From Alitta virens (taxonomy: Eukaryota; Annelida; Polychaeta; Phyllodocida; Nereididae), in contig OW028580.1 of the NCBI GenBank assembly GCA_932294295.1, positions 28,590,896-28,654,895 of the forward strand: a stretch of 64,000 nt of DNA. Direction: 5' to 3'. The notes under the pieces were generated by a model. It did no database searches. It was given only the letters and a program-made list of their open reading frames with translations, and had not been told where the DNA came from. The position numbers were made by a program, and so were the translations under genes. Of this stretch, positions 1 to 12,077 are shown piece by piece. Position 1 is the stretch's first letter. Every line of letters starts with the position of its first letter.

Positions 1-3000
1 AAACTTACTTGTCACTCCAGGCAAACAGATGAAAGGTTGACAACTAGCAACAAGAGCTTGTGGCACTCAATAATGGTGGTTTGTCACATCTGATGACTAA
101 ACATAATAGTGTTTTGTGCTATGACATCAATTAGCAGTCTAGTATGAATGATATGATTTAAATTTACTTACATCTTCGGAATTTACTATAGCAACTGTAA
201 ATGAACAACATTTTCGACAGACACAACATGGCTTACCCGCAAAGAGTTCATTATTTGCACTATGCCTTTCCTCTTGTGAAGATATCTTGAGTGACAATAT
301 TATGAGCACCATACTGCACAAGAATAACATAATAGCATGGGATATATAATTAGACTGATATAAATGACAACCATCATTAGTATAAGCTGTGTGCAATTCA
401 TCGGTGTCCAAACTCTAAAAGATGCAGCAGGTCCTAGCCGCAGGATGACTATCACTTTCATCAGAATCTGCTGTATCAGTAACATGGTATCGTTGCATCA
501 GCCATCACTGCATCTTCATAAATGCAAGATGTATGACCACAGTGTCCCATCGTGGCTATTGTTGACTATTGTTAGTGGTTTCAGGCTACCCTCTGTTGAA
601 TCACGGGCAACCTCGGGGATTGAAACACTCCAGCTGGGAGGCTGCTGTGACCTCTCATGAGCCAAACATAAAACTCATTCAAGAAAATGACACTAGGCAA
701 GCATATTTAGCCCTTCCATAGATATTATGTCACAAAGTTGAGATAAACTTTCTGCTTCCATACTTTAGGATTATGTCATTGTTTCTATTTTAGCCCCTTG
801 CGCACATGGTTTACTTACATTAAGATGTGTCAAGCACATAAGTACTCCAATAACTTAAATCGGAAATAGCTATTTCTAGATATTATTTGTAAAGGCAAAA
901 TGCTTCCCTCAAATGGAATGTAGGTAAGGCTATGTATTAAAGGTTTCTCGTCTATCGCACACACTATTGATAGTCATTATAACACAGTTTAAAATAGGCA
1001 AGATATGTGTCCCCAAAAGAGCTGTTCAGATAGTGAGACATTCAGATAATTGAAGCCCGTTGTAGTGAGACATGACTGTGTAAAACATGTTCAGAGTGTA
1101 CAGGATGACATGAAGCTGATAGAGGATTGGGATTGAGCTCTATTTTAGGTTTATGACATCTCATTATATCCAATCCAGTGGCAGTCAAAGAAAGCATATC
1201 ATTTTCTTATACGTAATGCAGACTTCCCGTTTGCAAGTTAAGTGATGCTCAATTCTGGCCATATCCTCTTTTAAATGCCTTTGCAGGGATGTTGATTGCA
1301 GTTCATAGGAAGATGGCCTTTTAAGAAGTGGATGAAATGAAGGCAGCCATCAAAAAGAGCCGCTGGGATATACTGGTGATGAAAAAAGGCTCTCATCAGA
1401 CTGCTGGGTGTCAGTTGAGTGAAGCGGGCGTCTGGTGGCTTGTTACAGATGGCAGCCACCTGTTTATATTGTCCCTGGGTGTGTCAAATCTCCATCAACA
1501 AGATGGTGGTATCGGCACATTAGTTGGCTGTGTCATAGTTCCATAGTGTACTATGTAACCAAAGTAAGTGAGATTGTAAGTTGAATATTCTAAGTATCTA
1601 AAAAAAATTATAGCATGCATCATAGAAAAGCTGATACCTATATTGAATACGAAGTGCCCAACTGAGATGCTTTAATGATAGAATGACTGTTGTGACTACA
1701 AAATAACAGTCCATATCAGAAAACGATAGACAGGAACCAACTTGTTGGAGTAAATTAGGGTAATAAATTACATAGATTGGCTTTCTCATGACCATAATTT
1801 CAAACTGATAGAGTATAGCTCCAGGGCATGTCATAGGATGAGGAACAAACTCATGAATATCAAAGATAATGTTCAAAATTTAGGTAAATGATGGCTTTTG
1901 AATGGGGTGCTGGCAGACTTTCACAATGAAATGTTTGCCTTGCATTCTCGTTTCAGCATCAATGGAAATAATAATTCATGCTGATGAAAGGCTGATGACA
2001 TGTGCATAAGTTAGATAATAGTACTAGGACTGCTTGTGAATTGATTTTCAATGTAGCCAATTAAATGTTATAATGCAGGCTATAGCTGTAGAACACCATG
2101 CTTGCACATAACAGATGTCGAACCTTGATTGAACCAAATGATGCCCTTTTACATATACATATTATGTCTTGTAAGTGAAAAATAGCTAAGCCAGTATCCA
2201 TCCTATCACTATATTTACCACAAGCAAGAATCTAATCTGATCTTTCATAATTTTTTTCATCCTTGAGAGCAAACAATAGCAATAGATTCTTTTAATTTGC
2301 CTGTTCGGAGCATTGACAAAAATCCATTTGGAGGCAAGGCCTGTCAGCAGTCAGAAAGTAACTGTGGATGGCTCTTTCCTTTTCTGAGGTATTTGGATGC
2401 TCCAAGAAACTAAAAAAATATGGTATAAACAAGTCATGCTCCAGACTTTTTTTCCCATTTTGTTAAGGCATTTTGGATTAATTTGGAGAGTTTTGACAAT
2501 ATATTAACTTTATGCCTTGGTAATGTGCATCAGAAGTATATGTTTATTTCATTCCTATGAAACTAATGTGATTTGAACTGGTAACTATGGTTTTTTGGCT
2601 GGTTTGAATAACAAAAATCCCTCTAAAGCTTTCTTTAAAAGAGACCTGAAGATAGGCAATGCTATACTAATGTGACAGTAACACGTAGTTAAGAGATGTT
2701 CAATGCTATTCTAATGCGATAGTAACGCGTCGTCTATTATCAACCATAGATGATAGAAATATGAATATATTGTATTGTGTTTTATCCTTCGGTGAATGCT
2801 TTTGTAAACATGACAACTAGATTTTATTTGTCTATTTTACTTGGCATCTGTAGTGCCCCCCCCCCTAGAGTCCTCAGTGACAGAGATGAGATGGACAATT
2901 GTTAGCTGCAGTATAACGCTCATAAGATTAGCTTGGGACATTGGGAGCCAGTTGTCTGAATTATTGGTCACATGAGCACCAATGAGAAATACAATGAAAT

Positions 3001-3093
3001 CAGATGAAACCCATCCTTGTGGATGATGTATGTGGAGTTGATCCACAGTGAAGCTTCACACCATGGGATAGGAGTAAGGTCTGATTCTGGCTT
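1..3093. other. Unique non-coding sequence
   Basis: No convincing exon, RNA gene or repeat is visible. All reading frames are short, AT-biased and lack family motifs. A short poly-C run lies near 2859-2866. The open frame at 1328-1546 (72 codons) has a plausible composition but resembles no known family and shows no splice context. I infer intergenic or intronic DNA. Confidence 0.5.
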
Positions 3094-3278
3094 GGTTGGG
3101 TGGATTAGGGATTTACGCCCTGTATTTCTGCACCTGATGGGCTAATTATGACAGGCAGGGACCATGGCAACCAGATGATGGATTAAACAGCCACCCATCT
3201 TGGGCTAGACTGGGAATTGAACCCGGCACCCAGTGGTTGGAAGCCCTGCACACTACCACTGAACTAGGCCCCACCCCA
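3094..3278 (-). mobile_element. tRNA-derived SINE, family A, near full length
   Basis: Read on the minus strand this has a tRNA-like head (A-box-like TAG-TCAGTGGTAG and a B-box-like region near GGTTCAATTCC), then a conserved body ending in CCCTAATCCACCCA. The same unit recurs at 9680, 14715, 28446, 29885, 45180 and 57726. The head fits a tRNA-Gly(UCC)-like anticodon loop, CTTCCAA, in better copies. The flanks ATTCTGGCTT (left) and ATTCTGGTCTT (right) look like an imperfect target-site duplication, as expected for target-primed reverse transcription. It is old, with many private substitutions. Confidence 0.8.
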
Positions 3279-3840
3279 ATTCTGGTCTTTGGAAAGCCCT
3301 GATCTGATGATCTTATATTCTTTTTTCTAATGTTGTTTTAACGAAAATTAGGTGATGCTTATATATGATGAAAACTACACAATACACAGTGTACCTATTA
3401 GCTAGCACCTTTAAATAGCTTATGTTTATGTACTTCCCAAGCGGTGATTGTCCAGCACCAAATGACAAATATTCATACTGGGAGATTTGTCCATGAGAAA
3501 TCAAATTATTACTTGCCTAATTTAATATAATCTAATAATAGATGTTAATAATAAATGTCTCTTTGTAACAATGCATTTGTATCACCTAGTGACTGTTTTT
3601 GTCAGATTCTTCCCCAGAGAGGCAATGCCTGTTGCTCTCTCATTTGCATACAAATGGCTTTCCCATCTGGTCACCAACAATGAATTGAACACTTTTTAAA
3701 GGCTAAAGATTGCGACCATTTGGGTTCCAGTTAGCGCGTGGCAATCAAGAGCTATCAAGAATCTCTTTCAAATCACCCCTGAACATGGGGTGACAACATT
3801 GGGCACTGGACATTATTGCAGTCAACAACAGCATGCCTAT
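3279..3840. other. Unique spacer before the foldback element
   Basis: AT-rich sequence without a recognised feature. The last three bases, TAT at 3838-3840, are repeated just after the foldback element at 7000-7002. Confidence 0.4.
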
Positions 3841-3898
3841 AGCCCCTGTCACACGGGCCGGTTTTGCCGTAGTGAACCCGTAGTATTACGTAATAGTT
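3841..3898 (+). repeat. FB1 left terminal inverted repeat
   Basis: It pairs with 6942-6999 at 57 of 58 positions; the single difference is T versus G in the GGTTTTGCC segment. It contains TTACGTAA, a palindromic PAR-bZIP/NFIL3-type site, near its inner end. FB2 and FB4 carry TGACGTAAC at the same place. Confidence 0.92.
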
Positions 3899-4040
3899 AT
3901 GTAACAGCTCTTTCCGCCGGTTTGGCGACAGGTTCTGTCGGCAAAAAGGGGCGGGGCAGCACCCGCCGGGTTACCCGCCGGGTGCTACGGGTTACCCGCC
4001 GGGTTACCCGCCGACTGCCACGGGTTACCCGCCGGCTTTC

Positions 4041-4145
4041 ACGGGTGCCTCGGCGGGTTCTACGGGTACCTCGGCGGGTTCTACGGGTGACTCGGCGGGT
4101 TCTACGGGTGACTCGGCGGGTTCTACGGGTAACTCGGCGGGTTCT
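4041..4145 (+). repeat. 21-bp tandem array, FB1 left arm
   Basis: Five consecutive 21-bp units beginning ACGGGT and ending GGCGGGTTCT, differing only at a few internal bases. The block before it (about 3960-4040) is a less regular array of CGCCGGGTTACC modules. The related right-arm array also has five units. Confidence 0.9.
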
Positions 4146-4188
4146 ACGGGTTATCGTTAAATAGAACTAAATTGTAGTATAGTTTATA

Positions 4189-4870
4189 CTGATTCCATAC
4201 CTGTTTTCGGATCGAAAATATACCAAATATTAAGCGAGTTATTCGTCTGAGAAGGTAGCTAGGTTGGCGGAGGCAATTAGTGGTGCTCTCGCAGACGTCC
4301 GCGCCGGAACTGTATCAATGCTGAGCGCTTCTTTAAAAGGCTGCTCCTCTAATATTAGTCCAATTTTCGTCAAATAAAGACTGGATTGTAGTATAATTCA
4401 TACTGACTCCATAGGTGTTTTCGGATTGAAAATAGACCAAATATTAAGCGAGATATTCGTCTGAGAAGGCGGTTGTCTGGTGGCGGCTGCTGCTCCATTA
4501 ATATTAATCTGATTTGCGTCAAATAAATATTGAATTATAGAAGAGTTCATACTTATTTCACACAGAATTTCAGATTGAACATAGACCAAATATTAAGCGT
4601 GATATTCGTCAGAGAAGGCAGCAAGGTGCTCTGTGTATGTGCATGACTTGCATGGTGTGGTCAATATTTTTTACCATTATATATACATTGTTTGGATGAG
4701 CTTTATTGCAATTAATTTCTACTCATTCTGCCAACTGGCCAATGGGAAGGACTTTTCCTTTGGTTTTGTAAAGTCAATTAACCTATATATGTAATAGCAA
4801 TCTGCCTTGACCGTTATGTCAATTGCTATTAGCATTTTGAATAATACAAAGAATGGGGTAAGTCATGCTT
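4189..4870 (+). repeat. FB1 left inner arm
   Basis: About three degenerate copies of a module with CAAATATTAAGCGAG, TATTCGTCTGAGAAGG and CGTCAAATAAAGACTG. The stretch from about 4630 to 4870 matches 5790-5945 in reverse complement: it holds GGTGTGGTCAATATTTTT, CATTGTTTGGATGAGC and CTATTAGCATTTTGAAT, mirrored on the right. The arm could form a long hairpin with the right inner arm. Confidence 0.8.
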
Positions 4871-5789
4871 TTTCATCATTGATCACAAGCATGAATTGAA
4901 GTTCTGAATTTCAACTGATTCCTGTTTATTATGCATATTAAAGAGGGAGATTGTTTTGATCATGGATGGAACATGCAATTTAAAATATTAATTCCAGTTG
5001 GATTATTTTCAGAAACAACAACGAAATATTGATAATTTATATAAACTAGAGTATATCTATCTATAGATAGTTATTATAGCTCCATAGACATCTTTATCAA
5101 GTCGGAATTTTATTGGCAACAGGCAAACATTGTTTTATTTTCGTTTTTTATTGATTAGGAATCAATGAATTATTGATAGTAACATATTTTTAGGTGAAGA
5201 TCTTATAACTATCTGTCTATCTACATATCTACATATCTATACTCAATGAGATATTACTAACTTTATTAACAAGAATATTCTTGTTTGTGCCTAGTATACT
5301 CCATTAATTTTCCCCACCTTAACTATCATATAAATTCTACACATTTCCCTGAATAATTCAGTCTTTATTAGACGAAAATCGAATATATAGATAGACAGAT
5401 AGTTTAGAGAGACAGATAGATTTATATGCTTATTAAATAATATAGAATATCTAGCTTAATATTTGGTCCATAAAAGATAGAAAATAAAATCACAGATCAA
5501 ATCACAAATACTAATTACAATATCAATATTAGATTTAAATTTTACAAAAATATACACAAAAAGATAAGAATGTTCACATGTATAAAAAAAATATCATTGC
5601 CTCGTAATTACAATACAATACATTGTTTTTGATTAATGAAAGCAATGACATCTTTTTGTAATTGTGAATGACAATCAAGACAATGTCATATTACTGTGTC
5701 ATCTTTGAACAAACTATGAAATGACAGGTCAAAGAACCCCAATTTAGGCAATTAGGCAATTGACACATGTATTGAGCATTTGCTGTATT
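4871..5789. other. AT-rich core of FB1
   Basis: The unpaired centre of the foldback, with ATCT/AGAT-type runs near 5055-5070, 5210-5240 and 5385-5420. Near 5355-5465 are remnants of the arm module (GTCTTTATTAGACGAAAATCG and AGCTTAATATTTGG). No coding potential. Confidence 0.6.
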
Positions 5790-6525
5790 CTCTACACCCA
5801 TTCTTTATATCATTCAAAATGCTAATAGCAATTGACATAACGGTCATGGCAGTTGGCAGAATGAGTAGAAATGAATTGCAATAAAGCTCATCCAAACAAT
5901 GTATATATATCATGGTCAAAAATATTGACCACACCATTCAAGTCATGACCATACACAGAGCACCTGGCCGCCGCCAGAGAACTGCATTTCAGATGAATAT
6001 CTCGCTTAATATTTGGTCTATTTTCAATCCGAAAACATGATGGAATCAGTATGAACTATGCTACAATACAGTTTTAATTTGACGAAAATCGGACTAATAT
6101 TAGGGGAGCAGCAGCATTTTAAAGAAGCGCTCAGCCCTTCCTGCATTGATACACTCAGGGCGCGGACGTCTGCGAGAGCACCACTGTTTGCCTCCGCCAA
6201 CTTAGCTACCTTCTCAGACGAATATCTCGCTTAATATTTGGTCTTTTTTCAATCCGAAAACACGTATGGAATCAGTATGATTTATACTACAATTCAGTCC
6301 TGATTTGACGAAAATCGGATTAATATAAATGGAGCAGCAGCCGCCGCAAGACAACTGCCTTCTCAGACAAATATCTCGCTTAATATTCGGGTTTTTTTTA
6401 ATCCGAAAATACGTATGGAATCAGTATGAGCTATACTGCCATTCAGTCTTTATTTGAGGAAAATCGGACTAATATTAGAGGAGCAGCAACATTTTAAAAT
6501 ATATACAACCCCTCCCCCCTCCCTG
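5790..6525 (-). repeat. FB1 right inner arm
   Basis: Reverse-complement counterpart of the left inner arm. It has several tandem modules containing AATATCTCGCTTAATATTTGG and GACGAAAATCGGACTAATAT. FB2 carries the same modules at 10040-10440, which shows that FB1 and FB2 are one family. Confidence 0.8.
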
Positions 6526-6656
6526 CCTACGCTGACGCTGGTAGCATAAAGCCGGCGGGTTACCCGTGAAAGCCGCCGGGTTACCCGTGAAAGCCGCCGG
6601 GTTACCCGTAGAACCCCTCAACAAGCCGCCAGTGTGAAATTAGGGCCGGATAATTC

Positions 6657-6761
6657 GCCGGCTTTCACGGGTCACCCGCCGGCTTTCACGGGTCACCCGC
6701 CGGCTTTCACGGGTCACCCGCCGGCTTTCACGGGTCACCCGCCGGCTTCCACGGGTATTTT
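6657..6761 (+). repeat. 21-bp tandem array, FB1 right arm
   Basis: Five 21-bp units beginning GCCGGCTTTCACGGGTCACC, the last one variant. Unlike the TIRs, this array reads in the same orientation as the left-arm array. It is preceded by CCCCTCAACAAGCCG at 6614-6628, a string also found in FB2 and FB4. Reading frames across it are translation artefacts of the repeat. Confidence 0.9.
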
Positions 6762-6941
6762 TATTTTTTTTTACACCCGTGAGATTGCTACGGTTGTGCC
6801 ATGCAAGCATGGCACAACCGGCTACCGGGGCCGGGTTTCGCGGCTTGGCCAAGGGTCCCACGGGTGCTTGCCGGGTATCCCCGGGTATCCACGGGTGGCC
6901 GTATTGGGACCGCCGGCTTGGAGCCGGGTAGCGATTTTCGC

Positions 6942-6999
6942 AACTATTACGTAATACTACGGGTTCACTACGGCACAACCGGCCCGTGTGACAGGGGCT
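6942..6999 (-). repeat. FB1 right terminal inverted repeat
   Basis: Reverse complement of 3841-3898 with one mismatch. Just inside it, near 6913-6927, is the palindrome CCGGCTTGGAGCCGG, present at the matching position in FB2 in slightly altered form. Confidence 0.92.
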
Positions 7000-7002
7000 T
7001 AT

Positions 7003-9679
7003 CTAGGTCTGCCATATGCAAAAAAGAAAGATGTTTATAAGCTCATACACTTTGGTGTTGAAATGACCTATCACAAGACATAGAGACTCCATAATGTACT
7101 TCTACATCATCCATTGGAACCAAGGTATCTCTTCCTGCTGCTAAGCCAGCAAGCCAGAATTTTAAAACATATATTGATTAGAATAAAACCAACTAAAGCC
7201 AGGCCAGGAGGGATTTATATTTGGAGCAATCTTGGTCGACCGTTCCTCTAATTACTGTTGCATCAGTTGATTGATATCCTCATCATGAAAAGGGTTTTAT
7301 TGATAAAAAAAAAATCAACATCAACAAAGTGAGAGCTCTGTTAGCTCTCACTTGTTTACGCTCCTTGTTTAAAATGCAGTGTTTCCGCATGGAATACTTT
7401 TATAGGCATAACACTTTTACTACTTTTGTAGTACATACATCTATGACATATAGTGGATTTTGTACAAAGATTTGAATAGAAATGGATTTTAATTATATGG
7501 ATAATCAGCAAAGACAATTCAAATTTTTGGTTATTGTTGACCGAAGTTAAAATAAATTTCACCAACACCAAGCATTGTTCTCAAATAAACAGCCCTTAAT
7601 AGTCGCATTATGCAAGTATCCCTGTTGCCTTCAGAGTAGTATATTTATCCCTAGGCATAGTAAATAAAATACCATTTCAACAGTGTACATTTAATTCAGA
7701 TAATGATTCATCATATACAATTGCAATGAAGAAGTGTTTCAACGTATGAAGGAGAGGTTCATATTACTCCTTTCTCTGACTTGTGACATATTTTTTTTAA
7801 GCAATATAACCATAGTGAAAGTTTTCCATATTGGCGATGCTGTGATGACTATTGCAGCAACACTGAAACTGACGCTGGTGAGAGTGATGGCTATGGAAAG
7901 ATAGGATGAGGCAGACCATCGGGTTCTGTCAGATCTGGAACTTGGAAAGCATTCTTAACTCCATATGAATTAAAAATTTTCTTCAAAAGATTGATAAGAC
8001 TGAACACATGTTTTTTTTTTACATTAACTATAGCTTGCCTGATTCTGCCATTGGGAACTGGAACTGAAAATTAGATGACCCCATTGCTCTGTTGACAGAG
8101 GACCTAAAAATCACATCACTTTTTTAACGACTCACTCATCTCAAGTGACCACATACTGAACAGGGCTCTTGTTTTAAGGACCCTCTTGTGTTACCTGGGC
8201 CCAACGCTCACAATGTCATCAAACACTGATAAAAATTAACCTCTTTCATACCACAGAACTGCTCTTGTGTCGAGAGCCATTCAGAGACACTTGACTTGCT
8301 GAGTTGGCATCTCACAGTTCCATGTGCACAAAGCAGGAGATATTCTCAATGGATCATTCCCATGCATCTCAGTTCCTGACAAAACAACTGGGACCACCCA
8401 GTCCATCTGATGCGCCAAGGCTAACAAATGATGGAAAATAAACAATCCACCACATAATGTCATTGCTTCCAGTAGAATCTTGTAATACAAGTGACATTTG
8501 GGGCTTGGGTATCAGAAATATCATGTTATAACTGCAGGTTACAGTCACAAGGTAATAATATGTAGTATAGGCCTATAATGATATAGTTACTTTATGGACA
8601 AAACGAAAAAATGTCAGTTACAAAAAGAGGCAAGGAGACCCCATTATGGAATTAGTACCTAAGTTGTGACAAGTATTAAAATTAAATTGTACTTAAGACT
8701 TCTGCTGATATGTTTAAGACACGTCAACGACAAAATTTTTATTCTCGGCAACATATACTACAATTTTTTCGTAATATTTGTACTAGCATTCTCTTGATGC
8801 AATATTCTGGTCCAAGCAGTAGACACAATTGCTTAAAAGTCTCCCAGACAAAGAACTGATATAGAAAGCTAGGAAGAACATAATTTATGATTGTTATGCA
8901 CTAGTGATAAGATTGCTTTCAGACATAGGAAGGCGGTTGATAGAAGTATCTGTCACATGGACAGCGAGGGCAAGAAGACAAAGGAATCAGATGATATGCT
9001 TCCTTTAGGATAATATTTGTTAAATTAATCTATTGAGAGTTACAATGTGTAGTCAGCAAAAAATTATGTCACCCAGCCAAGTTATGTAGTTGTATTTGTT
9101 AAGCTATTTCCACCTTTCTATATTCTTCGTTTTTATGTTAGCAAAACCATTTTATCCCTTGAACCCCAGTGACCAACAAAGGACACTGAGTGATGCATTA
9201 TGCATATCCTAGTTAAACCTTGTATAGATAGTGCTCCCATATCAAAGTGATATTACCAGATTTTAATGAGAAGACATTATTGCCGTTACCATAATGCTCA
9301 ATCTGTCCCTCTACAAAGGGCAAAAGAGTGGCTTAGGCTTTTCGGGCCTAAATGAATTCCTGAAAAATGCTGAATATTCATTGGTGGCAGTAAGATTTCA
9401 AGGAACTTGGTGTTTAAGAAATGTAAAAATTTTAAAATTTTGCAATATAAAATACAAATTGGCTAAGCTTTTGCTGGTGGGATGTCAACCAGAGAGGAAG
9501 CTTAACACCTTCAATGAGATTAATAGTTTTGTGATCCTGCAGAAAATCTCATAAAGGTCCTGCAAATAAACAGCCTCTGGAGAGGTTTGTGTGTCCTATC
9601 TTTTATTTTGCCGGAATCAGTGATTCTTTTCTGATAAGATGTGTGATGCTATTGTATGAATTTTTTTATCAATGTAAAG
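7003..9679. other. Unique non-coding sequence
   Basis: No gene is supported. Apart from the dispersed repeat at 8278-8440 there are only short A or T runs (for example near 7790 and 8011). The frame at 9294-9554 (86 codons) has no recognisable motif. Confidence 0.45.
8278..8440 (+). repeat. Dispersed repeat G, copy 1
   Basis: Aligns with 13418-13580 in the same orientation. Shared blocks are ATTCAGAGACACTT, ATCTCACAG, GGGACCAC or GGGGCCAC before CAGT, and CCAAGGCTAACA. Type unknown: it shows no TIRs, no tail and no coding capacity. Confidence 0.6.
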
Positions 9680-11005
9680 TTGGGTGGATTAGGGCATTAC
9701 ATTTTGTATTTCTGCACTGATGGGCTAATTAGGACAGGCAGGGCCGATGGCAATGAGATGATGGATGAAACAGCCATCTGACTTAAGCCCCCCTCTCACA
9801 TACCCGGTTTTGCCGTAGTGAAGCCGTAGTATGACGTAACGGTTATGCAACAGCTTTTTTCGCCGGGTTGGCGACAGATTCTGGCGGCAAAATGGGTTCT
9901 ATGGATGACGGGTCGTAGGAGTAACTCGACGGCTTCCAGGAGTAATCCGCCGAGTTGTAGGAGTAACTCGCCGACTGCTACCAGCGTCAGCATCAGCGTA
10001 GGGGTTGTATATACTTTAAAATATTAGTCCGATTCTCGTCAAATAAAGACTGAATTGTAGTACTGTTCATACTGATTCCATACGAATATATCGCTTAATA
10101 TTTGGTCTATTTTCAATCTGAAACTCTGTGTGGAATTAGTATGAATAGTACTACAATTCAGTCTTTCTTTAATTAAAATCGGCCTAATATTAGGGGAGCA
10201 GCAGTCTTTTAAAGAAGCGCTCAGCTCTGCCTGCATTGATACTCTCCGGGCGCGGATGCTTGAGGGAGCACCAGTGTTTGCCGCCTACCTGCCTTCTCAG
10301 ACGAATATCTCGCTTAATATTTGGTATATGTTCGATCCGAAAACATATATGGAATCAGTATGAACTATACTACAATTATGTTGTATTTGACGAAAATCGG
10401 ACTAATATTAGGGGAGCAGCAGCCTTTTAAATATAAACAACCCTTCTCCCTGCCTACACTAGTTAACGCTGGTAGCAGTCGGCGAGTTACTCCTACAACT
10501 CGGCGGGTTACTCCTGGAAGCCGTCGAGTTACTCCTACTACTCGTCAAGTTACTCGTACTAGCCCTCAACAAGCCGTCGTGTTCACTACGCCTAAAATTA
10601 GCGACGGGAAACCCGTCCAAGTCGTCGAGTGACTCGACGGCCTCCAGGGGTGACTTGACGGCCTCCAGGGGTGACTCGACGGCCTCCAGGGTTTATTGTT
10701 TACTTTTGGACACCCGCGATTTTGCCACGGGAATTCAATGCACACATTGAATTTCCGGCTACCGGGCCCGAGAATCCCGGTTTGGGCCCGAGTCCGAGGA
10801 GAGACTCGACGAGTATCGCCGAGAATTGCCAGTTTGCCGTCGGCTTGGAGCCGAGAATCGCATTGCGTAACCGTTACGTCACACTACGGCTTCACTACGG
10901 CAAAACCGGGTATGTGAGAGGGGGGCTTTAGGCTCGACCGAGAATTGAACCCAGGACCCAGGGGTCAGAATCTGAGTGCGCTACCACTGAGCGAGGGTCC
11001 CACCC
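9680..11005 (-). mobile_element. tRNA-derived SINE, family A, split by FB2
   Basis: Minus-strand SINE in two pieces: the body at 9680-9785 and the tRNA-like head at 10931-11005. Removing FB2 and one copy of TTA restores continuous SINE sequence across GCCATCTGACTTAGGCTCGA, which agrees with other family members. The SINE was therefore here before FB2. Confidence 0.85.
9786..10927. mobile_element. Foldback DNA transposon FB2, non-autonomous
   Basis: A 1142-bp relative of FB1. The TIRs begin AGCCCCCCTCTCACATACCC and pair almost perfectly over about 57 bp. The flanks are TTA at 9783-9785 and 10928-10930, confirmed as a target duplication by the interrupted SINE. Inside are FB1-type modules at about 10040-10440, CCCTCAACAAGCCG at 10563-10576, and three 21-bp units around GACTCGACGGCCTCCAGGGG at about 10629-10690. 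There is no transposase. Confidence 0.9.
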
Positions 11006-12077
11006 TTGTAGGTGCAAGGAAATATGTAATTATATCTAAGTGGCATGAACATGAAATATAGATATGATTACATCAATTCATTCTAAACATCACTAATTTC
11101 CAGCAAACAATTAATTACTTTGGAGTTTTCATACATAAGGGTTATAAATAATTAAGACTCAATGTTCTTTGAAACACGTTTAATGAACCGAAGATTGTTT
11201 GCAAAAACAATTTATGGGGAACAGAAGTGTCACCCTGTTGATGCCATGAATTGCACAACTTACATTGCAAACTGACTTTCTACTTATGGCTCTCTCTTTA
11301 CTTTTGATGATTTTTGGTGTCAATGGTGATGATGTTCTTTAGGGTAATTGACTTGAGGGCTTAATGACTTGGTTGACATTTGCTCCACAATAATGGGTTT
11401 CTGAAATGGATTGATCTGTAACAAAATGAGGTAACTTTGGCAATCACCTAAGGTCAATTCAATAACAGGCTCTTAAGATAAATTATTTGTCCCTATTGAA
11501 GACACAACCACTTTTTGTCACAGCTTATTAGCATTGACAGGACATGGTTAATGCTAGACTGATTATAAACAACTGAATGATTTTTTCTTAAGAAAAAAAA
11601 TTACATATAAAGCACGTCTATCTATCCATAGTTCAGTTCTTCACTACTTAAGCATCCTACTGTTCAACTGTCCCAAACTGAGATAACGGTATTGATATCT
11701 GTACTAATAGCTATAGCTGTCAGTTGGAAGCTAAAATTAAAATGCACCACCATGATTAATATTCCAAACATAATTTCTCTTTTTTTAAATGCCATTTCAT
11801 GTCCACCATTTTATTGCATGGCAATACAGATAAATTATAATTAAGTCAAAATTGTGTTTAAGTAGTACCCACAGCAGTTGGACAAACTGTTAGTTATTAC
11901 CATGAAAGTGTAGGTGTTAAGTTAGTTGTTCCTATATTTGTAGTACATGTACTGTACTGCTTGTTGGGGTCCTAATAGGTAATTGCCCATTCTATAATTA
12001 TTATCGATTACAGACGTCATTAATTTCAATTCAACATTTCAATATTGTAATATATTAATTTTTTTTTACATAGTACC
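11006..12077. other. Unique non-coding sequence
   Basis: AT-rich; I see no exon, RNA gene or repeat family. It ends in a poly-T run at 12059-12067. Confidence 0.45.

Larger units (their letters stand above)
3841..6999. mobile_element. Foldback DNA transposon FB1, non-autonomous
   Basis: A 3159-bp element bounded by 58-bp terminal inverted repeats starting AGCCCCTGTCACACGG, with one mismatch between ends. It is flanked by TAT on both sides, a 3-bp target duplication. Moving inward each arm has a TIR, GC-rich 21-bp tandem repeats, and blocks containing TTAATATTTGG and GACGAAAATCGGACTAA in inverted orientation. Inversion continues to about 4870 on the left and 5790 on the right, leaving an AT-rich core. 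No transposase frame exists, so it must have been moved in trans. A 3-bp duplication (TTA at FB2) suggests PIF/Harbinger, but TAT here does not fit the usual TWA target, so the superfamily is tentative. Sea-urchin TU foldback elements are an architectural parallel, though they are reported with 8-bp duplications. Confidence 0.88.

Noticed and set aside
4041..4145. CRISPR array
   Set aside because: The 21-bp units are contiguous with no unique spacers, lie inside a transposon and have no cas genes; the host is eukaryotic.
3790..4164. 124-codon Arg/Val/Thr-rich open frame
   Set aside because: It is produced by the 21-bp and related repeats of FB1; periods divisible by three keep any frame open. 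The same holds for 6634-6978, 10321-10632, 26580-27002 and 27490-27906.
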